64,000 nt of DNA from Flavobacteriales bacterium UBA6051 (GTDB lineage Bacteria > Bacteroidota > Bacteroidia > Flavobacteriales_D > Crocinitomicaceae), in the NCBI GenBank assembly GCA_002427735.1, contig DIYP01000014.1, forward strand, positions 310,001 to 374,000, in the 5' to 3' direction. Position 1 is the stretch's first letter. Each line of letters begins with the position of its first letter. Shown here piece after piece: positions 59,034-64,000 of this stretch. The notes below the pieces were generated by a model. That model was not told the DNA's origin. It saw only the letters and a list, made by a program, of their open reading frames with translations, and made no database searches. The position numbers and the translations under genes were made by a program.

Positions 59034-60410
59034 TTATTGAATAATTAGCTTTTTTGTATGCGTCGCCTGACCATTGCTGATATGAACAATATAGATGCCA
59101 TTAGAAAGTACTGATAGGTCAACCTGCTGATTTCCTGAACAGTTGTTTCGTTTAACAGCTAGCGCCCCATCCATTCCAACGATTTCAATTTCAAATACGC
59201 CCTTTTCAGGAAGTGAAATGTTCACAACATCCGTTGTAGGATTCGGGTAAAGATCGAACGCAATCATCTGTTGCTCTTCTATTCCAACATTTCCTCCCGA
59301 AAACTGCAAATCATCCAATTTCAATACAGATCCTGGATTGTCCCCTGAGTAAGCAAGGAACATGATGGAGTCCGGTGTTCCTGTCAGTGAGAGGTTAGAC
59401 GAGAAAGTCGTATAAGTTGCCTGAGCGGTGAGCTGCTCACTATGCGTGCCAATGATATTTCCATTTTCATAGAAAATCAAATCAATAGACGCCTGATCTC
59501 CGTTAGCAGGAGCGTATTTATAAGCTCCTGAGAACTGTGTTGGGTCAGCGTTATAAGGTGCATTTGCAAAAGGATTCCATGAAAAAACATCGATAGGCGC
59601 CATGGACAAAAGAGAGGCAATGGTATCGGGAGCTTCAAAGACGGTCGTCATTTCTACCGCGTAAGTACCCGAATTGGCATCGGTAGTTTTCGTAACGTTT
59701 TCCAGTCCAGGTCCGGCTAGAAGCCAATTGATCGAGTACCAGTTAGTTGGGTCTTCTACAGTTGTTGTTGTCCAATCTTCAAAGCTGTTGTTGGGGTAAG
59801 GTGAAGTAAGTACAGATCCGGCATAAAACTGAACATTATCAACCATTGCCCAAGATCCTGGAGCAGGTCGAGGCCCTCCAAGTGGATTGTTCAAAACAAA
59901 ACCGAGGAAAAGCTCATCTTGTGGAGTATTTCCAACATACAGCAGTGTTGGTGTCCAGGTCGTTTGTGTACCATAGGCCACAGGCATACTGCGAAAATCA
60001 ACGGGTACGCCATTGTCGTAGCGAACCATGATCATAAACAAAGTATCGTCAGGGTTAAGGTCAACCTTATAATGAACGCTAATTGCCTCGAAATTATCTG
60101 TATATGGAACGCCACCAGCAGGCCCGGATTGATCTAAATCTCCCTGTAATACATATCCAGCAAGTGTGTCTTGATCATATACAATGGCTTCCAGTCGAGC
60201 GGAGGAGAGGCCATCTTGCGCATCATTGGATTTGAAAACAGTTTCCAGGCCCCAGAACTCTTCCGTATTAGTACTTTTCCAATTGGTTGGAGATTCATAC
60301 AAGTAGGTATCTTGCCAAATTTCAAAACCTCCATTATTGATCTGACCATTTTGTCCAAAGGAAGCGAAGGATAACAGACTCAGTAAAAAGATGGAATAGA
60401 TTTTTTTCAT
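59034..60410 (-). CDS. Secreted protein with two carbohydrate-binding-like domains and T9SS tail
   Basis: The 458-residue protein has a signal peptide (MKKIYSIFLLSLLSFASFGQ). Two homologous beta-sandwich units of about 180 residues follow, each opening with FEIWQ/FEDW and a W-rich patch (NNGGFEIWQDTYLYESPTNW; NNSFEDWTTTTVEDPTNW). They resemble the PCMD/CBM-like modules common in T9SS substrates. The C-terminus is a type A sorting domain (FDLYPNPTTDVVNISL ... GIYIVHIS ... KLIIQ). It is displayed on or released from the surface. Ligand unknown. Confidence 0.88.
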   Translation of the reverse strand: MKKIYSIFLLSLLSFASFGQNGQINNGGFEIWQDTYLYESPTNWKSTNTEEFWGLETVFKSNDAQDGLSSARLEAIVYDQDTLAGYVLQGDLDQSGPAGGVPYTDNFEAISVHYKVDLNPDDTLFMIMVRYDNGVPVDFRSMPVAYGTQTTWTPTLLYVGNTPQDELFLGFVLNNPLGGPRPAPGSWAMVDNVQFYAGSVLTSPYPNNSFEDWTTTTVEDPTNWYSINWLLAGPGLENVTKTTDANSGTYAVEMTTVFEAPDTIASLLSMAPIDVFSWNPFANAPYNADPTQFSGAYKYAPANGDQASIDLIFYENGNIIGTHSEQLTAQATYTTFSSNLSLTGTPDSIMFLAYSGDNPGSVLKLDDLQFSGGNVGIEEQQMIAFDLYPNPTTDVVNISLPEKGVFEIEIVGMDGALAVKRNNCSGNQQVDLSVLSNGIYIVHISNGQATHTKKLIIQ

Positions 60411-60470
60411 GTTGATAGTGTTTAATGAATCGAAGTTACGAAAATCGAATTGGATGATAAAAGTCTCGTT

Positions 60471-60953
60471 CTAACCTTGCTGACGAAACGAGGTGAAAAT
60501 GGCAATAAAAGCAATGGCTGCGCGAATGTCATCCGGAACATCGCTGAAATCGACGTCCACTTCCCAACGTTCAAAATCACCGGAGAAAACTGTTCGAATT
60601 TCACCTTCAGCATCGCCCGATACGCGCCACCTTGTTCGATCACCATAGAATACTGTTTCGATTTGCACCTTCTTGCCATGTCCACTGATTTCCCAGCGAT
60701 CAAATTCATTGGCGAAAGTCGTACGCATGCGAACTTCATTATCAATCTTCCAGTTATCCCAATCATTCGTAAATGTTGTTCGGATTGTCATTCCATCGAA
60801 ACGCCAGTTATCATAACTTTCAATGAAAACAGTTCTGAACGATTCGCCGTCAAATTTCCATTGTGTATAGTTATCAGAGAACGTTGTGCGAAGTGATTGT
60901 CCAAAGGCGCCCGACGAAAGGAGTAACAGGCATGCACAAAATAGATGTCTCAT
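60471..60953 (-). CDS. Secreted short-repeat protein (RTTF...W repeats)
   Basis: The 160-residue protein has a signal peptide (MRHLFCACLLLLSSGAFGQ). Six imperfect repeats of about 20-23 residues follow, each with the pattern R-T-x-F ... W-x-x-D/S-G. Examples are RTTFSDNYTQWKFDG, RTVFIESYDNWRFDG, RTTFTNDWDNWKIDN, RTTFANEFDRWEISG and RTVFSGDFERWEVD. This would build a small beta-meander or propeller-like sheet. No family is recognised. A hydrophobic C-terminal stretch (IRAAIAFIAIF) ends the protein. Confidence 0.78.
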   Translation of the reverse strand: MRHLFCACLLLLSSGAFGQSLRTTFSDNYTQWKFDGESFRTVFIESYDNWRFDGMTIRTTFTNDWDNWKIDNEVRMRTTFANEFDRWEISGHGKKVQIETVFYGDRTRWRVSGDAEGEIRTVFSGDFERWEVDVDFSDVPDDIRAAIAFIAIFTSFRQQG

Positions 60954-61032
60954 AAATTGAGTTTTATATTCTACTAAAAAGACGTAATTCTGCGCGCAAA
61001 AGCAAGCGATTTAGACTAAATCAGTTGTTTTA

Positions 61033-62223
61033 TCACATGACAACATTGCCTTCCTTATCGAAACGTCGATACGAAACAAGCACAGCAGAAAGCGCCAACA
61101 CCAGCATTACAGCAAAACTCAAGCCAAGAAGGTAGACATCTAACGTTCCTGCGATCAGTTCTTTTGTCGCAAGGACTACATTAACTACTGGAATGCAGGC
61201 TGTCACAATGTTTAGCTCAATTCCTGGGAAAAAACCAACCATTGCCGGTAATACCATAACAATGTTGAGAGGAGTGATGATACTTTGTGCTTCTTTGAAA
61301 CTCTTAGCATAAACGGCAATGGGCACCATTACCCCAGCGAAAAATACCGTAAGTGGGAAAAGTAATCCAAATAGCATGAGCACAAATTTTGCATTCAGAA
61401 TTCCATGAATAACCTCCAGCAATTCAGGGTTGTCAACAATGTCTAATACTTCGATAGAGATAAATAATCCTAATAGAGCGGCTGAGGAAGCAAGCAATCC
61501 AGAAAGTACAACTACCCCCATCTTTCCAAAGAGAATTTGCCAGCGTGCAACAGGAGTTGTGAGCAGGGTTTCTATAGTTCCGCGCTCTTTTTCTCCTGTG
61601 AATAAATCGATGGCAGGATACATACATCCCAAAAAGCCAAAGGCGATGAATATATAGGGTAAAATTCCACCGGCTAACTTTCCGATCATTTCTTTACTTG
61701 AGGCCACATTATTGTAGTTAGTTACAATAGGTGTAAGTTCTGTAGCCACCAATTCCATTTCTAGATAACGTTCTTGCTGGGCAATCCCTTCGATGGCTTT
61801 CATGTAGGATTCTGCTCTTTCCTGCATTCCAACATCCGTCGCGTTATAATAAATCTCAACCGTTGCAGGCTTTTTTGTTTTCAGGTAATTGTCAAAGTCG
61901 TTGGTAATAAACATTCCCAATTGCACGGTGTCACTTCTCAGGTCTTCCTTCATTTGTACAGTATCCTCATATTGCACAAGCGCTTTTTTACCGTATTCTT
62001 CAGGTAAATTCTCGAGCATTTCGAGAACATAGTTCTCGTCCGGACCGACGTAAGCTATTTTTACTTCTTTGGAGATTGCGTCTTCTGTAAAGGAAGCGGA
62101 AACACTGACAAAAACGTTTAGAATAATCGGGAAAATGAGTATGGGAATCACCAACATCATCATCAGCGTGCGTCGGTCACGTAATGTATCCTTGAGTTCT
62201 TTTTTGAAAATAGTAAAGATCAT
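61033..62223 (-). CDS. natB: ABC-2 type transporter permease (NatB-like)
   Basis: The 396-residue protein has an N-terminal helix (MMMLVIPILIFPIILNVFV) and a ~150-residue extracytoplasmic domain (NYNNVASSKEMIGKL near its end). A cluster of five to six helices follows, with the ABC-2 motif FLGCMYPAIDLFTGEKERGTIETLL. NatB with NatA exports Na+ in Bacillus; in other phyla the pair has varied or unknown substrates. It overlaps the ATPase gene by 4 bases (ATGA). Confidence 0.88.
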   Translation of the reverse strand: MIFTIFKKELKDTLRDRRTLMMMLVIPILIFPIILNVFVSVSASFTEDAISKEVKIAYVGPDENYVLEMLENLPEEYGKKALVQYEDTVQMKEDLRSDTVQLGMFITNDFDNYLKTKKPATVEIYYNATDVGMQERAESYMKAIEGIAQQERYLEMELVATELTPIVTNYNNVASSKEMIGKLAGGILPYIFIAFGFLGCMYPAIDLFTGEKERGTIETLLTTPVARWQILFGKMGVVVLSGLLASSAALLGLFISIEVLDIVDNPELLEVIHGILNAKFVLMLFGLLFPLTVFFAGVMVPIAVYAKSFKEAQSIITPLNIVMVLPAMVGFFPGIELNIVTACIPVVNVVLATKELIAGTLDVYLLGLSFAVMLVLALSAVLVSYRRFDKEGNVVM

Positions 62224-62996
62224 GACTGGTGTTCTTTAGAGGAGTTAACAATTCGGATGAACTCAGCGGTTAAATTTTCTGCTTGCATTTGCGATCGGAA
62301 GTCTTCCATGGTACCGTCAAAAAGCATTTTACCTTTGTGAATAATTGCCATATCATCGCAAAGCAAATCGACTTCACTCATAATGTGACTTGAAAAAATG
62401 ACCGTTTTTCCTTCTTCTCGACAACTTCGAATAAGCTGAATAATATTTTCGGAAGTGATCACATCCAATCCGCTTGTTGGTTCGTCAAAGATGACTACCT
62501 CAGGATCATGAATCATCGTGCGGCATATGGAAACCTTTTGCTTCATTCCAGTAGACAGCTTTCCGATCCGCTTACCTTGAAAATCATGCATGTCCAAGAG
62601 TGAATAAAGACGCTCCTTACGTGATTCAAATTCCGCTTGCGGTATTCCGTATAGATCCGCAAAGTATTTGATGACTTCATTTGGTGTCAATCGTGCGTAC
62701 AAGCCTGTTGAACCTGTTAAAAAACCAATCTTTTTTCTAACCTCTGCTGGGTTGGAGACAGCATCAATACCTGCAATTTTAATAGTTCCGGACGTTGGCT
62801 TAAAAATGGTAGAAAGCATTCGCAACGTGGTTGTTTTTCCTGCTCCGTTAGGACCTAGTAGTGAAAAAACACGTCCAGGCTGGCAGTTGAAGCTTACACC
62901 ATCCACCGCAATTGCTTTAGGTTCTTTGGTATTTAATTCTTTACGCTGCCTTTTAGAAAGGACAAATTCTTTGCGTAAATCGGAAATCTCTATCAT
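62220..62996 (-). CDS. natA: ABC transporter ATP-binding protein (NatA-like)
   Basis: The 258-residue protein has Walker A GPNGAGKTT, signature LSTGMKQK, Walker B VVIFDEPTSGLD and switch His in VIFSSHIMSEV. TGSTGLYARLTPNEVIKYFADLYG is typical of the CcmA/NatA group. It powers the permease encoded next. The substrate is not readable. Confidence 0.92.
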   Translation of the reverse strand: MIEISDLRKEFVLSKRQRKELNTKEPKAIAVDGVSFNCQPGRVFSLLGPNGAGKTTTLRMLSTIFKPTSGTIKIAGIDAVSNPAEVRKKIGFLTGSTGLYARLTPNEVIKYFADLYGIPQAEFESRKERLYSLLDMHDFQGKRIGKLSTGMKQKVSICRTMIHDPEVVIFDEPTSGLDVITSENIIQLIRSCREEGKTVIFSSHIMSEVDLLCDDMAIIHKGKMLFDGTMEDFRSQMQAENLTAEFIRIVNSSKEHQS

Positions 62997-63042
62997 GAAG
63001 AAATGTGTTTGAACGAATGTAATGAATTGCCAACGAAAACTG

Positions 63043-63050
63043 TACTTTTA
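63043..63050 (+). promoter_or_regulatory. Putative -7 box TACTTTTA
   Basis: One mismatch to TAnnTTTG; ends 4 bases before ATG 63055, the recurrent spacing in this window. Confidence 0.35.
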
Positions 63051-63054
63051 TTCT

Positions 63055-63408
63055 ATGGCATACAATGAATATCTACAGGAACGGATAGATTCCATTTTGA
63101 ACGACAAGAAAGTGAACTTTGAAGCGCGCAAAATGATGGGCGGATTGTGCTATATGATTAACGATAAAATGTGCTTAGGAATTGTAAAAGATGATTTCAT
63201 GGCGCGTGTTGGTGTTGACGCATACGAAGAACTCATTCAGCGCAAAGGAGCTCGACCAATGGATTTCACAAAACGCCCCATGAAAGGATATATCTTCGTT
63301 GCCCCGGAAGGTGTTGACTACGAAGCTGATCTTGAATTCTGGGTCCAGAAATGTTTGGATTTTAATCCGTTAGCAGTGGCTTCAAAAAAACGAAAGAAGA
63401 AGGCTTAG
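63055..63408 (+). CDS. TfoX N-terminal domain protein
   Basis: ATG 63055 is preferred over in-frame ATG 63022, because a promoter box ends 4 bases before it. The 117-residue protein matches stand-alone TfoX-N proteins (RKMMGGLCYMINDKMCLGIV; ARVGVDAYEELIQRKGARPMDF; GYIFVAPEGVD). The last residues are basic (KKRKKKA). In gamma-proteobacteria the longer TfoX/Sxy controls competence; the short Bacteroidota form has no proven role. Its stop overlaps that of the rhodanese gene. Confidence 0.85.
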   Translation: MAYNEYLQERIDSILNDKKVNFEARKMMGGLCYMINDKMCLGIVKDDFMARVGVDAYEELIQRKGARPMDFTKRPMKGYIFVAPEGVDYEADLEFWVQKCLDFNPLAVASKKRKKKA

Positions 63409-63944
63409 TATAATTTAATCACTGCGCTCCCTTCAAGTGTAATACGTTTGTCGTAAATAGAAATCAACTCTGATAGTTCATAAACATTCTTATAACCATA
63501 ACCGTAAAGGTTGATGTAGGTTGGAATGTTCAATGCTAAGGTTAATTCTTCCTGACTGGTTTCAACTGGAGGAGTATAACTCTTGGTTGGGAAGTATTCT
63601 TCGTCACCATCAAAGTTATTGTTGCAATAAATCAAAATCTTCGTATCCTTTGAAGGAATGATTTCTGCTAAACGTTTTGCTGTGAAATCAGCAAAGTTCA
63701 GGTGAATAGCTCCTTTGACATGTTTTGCATCGTACATTGCCTTTGATCTTGTATCAAGGATAATAACGTTCTTGCGTTGACTCAACTCATTGAATCGTTC
63801 AATGGGAATCAAGCGTTTTGCACGATGTGGTTTAACTTCTGCAACGAGCTTTTCGAAAGCATCATAATCTACCTTAGAAGGCGTTTGTCCGAATGCGGCG
63901 CTGCTCAGTAGACTGAACAGCGCAAAAGTGAAAATATTCTTCAT
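63405..63944 (-). CDS. Secreted rhodanese-like domain protein
   Basis: ATG 63944 starts a signal peptide (MKNIFTFALFSLLSSAAFGQ); the earlier in-frame start at 63989 lacks one. The 179-residue protein has the rhodanese fold (VIILDTRSKAMYDAKHVKGAIHL) with active-site Cys in KILIYCNNNFDG. It acts in the periplasm, where persulfide transfer or a phosphatase-like role is possible. The stop codon overlaps the convergent TfoX gene. Confidence 0.87.
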   Translation of the reverse strand: MKNIFTFALFSLLSSAAFGQTPSKVDYDAFEKLVAEVKPHRAKRLIPIERFNELSQRKNVIILDTRSKAMYDAKHVKGAIHLNFADFTAKRLAEIIPSKDTKILIYCNNNFDGDEEYFPTKSYTPPVETSQEELTLALNIPTYINLYGYGYKNVYELSELISIYDKRITLEGSAVIKLY

Positions 63945-64000
63945 GTTTGTTTGGTTTGGTTGCCGCTGACTTTTGTCATCAACACACATCTGTACATCAC

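Overview
This window comes from a member of the Bacteroidota, most likely a marine or freshwater flavobacterium of the Cryomorphaceae/Crocinitomicaceae kind. Four secreted proteins end in a type IX secretion (T9SS) sorting tail. Anti-sigma/ECF sigma pairs, YwqK/MORN proteins and Rhs-family giants are present. The recognisable promoters are of the Bacteroidota type (TTG, then TAnnTTTG) rather than TTGACA/TATAAT. No rRNA, CRISPR array or prophage is visible. One tRNA (Leu, anticodon GAG) is present. The genus cannot be fixed from sequence alone.

0-9.3 kb: mostly housekeeping and envelope genes. They include a CYTH/TTM protein, a FemAB-like acyltransferase overlapping an SDR reductase, a long UDP-sugar 4,6-dehydratase coupled to a hotdog thioesterase, a YwqK-like protein, a DUF218 protein, an MscS channel coupled to a PaaI-like thioesterase, and TatA. 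9.3-19.2 kb: an AraC regulator, two paralogous T9SS beta-propeller proteins, a GT39-like membrane protein with a MORN tail, an ECF sigma/anti-sigma pair, a retropepsin-fold protein that has lost both catalytic aspartates, and a duplicated-domain lipoprotein.

19.2-32.6 kb: a double-length UvrA-type ATPase (about 1,590 residues, four ABC modules), divergent from a DEAD-box helicase and BipA/TypA. A TPR protein, a ComA-like phosphosulfolactate synthase, a WD40 protein and a six-pass membrane protein follow. A small haem c lipoprotein closes the stretch on the opposite strand. 32.6-40.1 kb: a 2TM/beta-strand-rich protein, a TPR-TM-LuxR regulator, a T9SS protein, a methyltransferase, and a second ECF sigma with an unusual anti-sigma that carries an outer-membrane-barrel-like domain.

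40.1-56.3 kb: an accessory island. A 3,110-residue Rhs protein ends in a JAB/JAMM-like metallopeptidase toxin and overlaps a lipoprotein that is its probable immunity protein. An IS1-family element, an orphan Rhs tip with a different toxin-like tail, two small membrane proteins, a small soluble protein and an LRR protein follow. Direct copies of a repeat bracket the island. One repeat module folds into a nested hairpin with a compensatory base-pair change between copies. The toxin island and its flanking structured repeat are the most novel part of the window.

56.3-64 kb: a polytopic membrane protein, a GNAT acetyltransferase, tandem duplications of the tRNA-Leu 3' end next to the intact tRNA, a T9SS protein, a short-repeat protein, a NatAB-type ABC exporter, a TfoX-N domain protein and a rhodanese.
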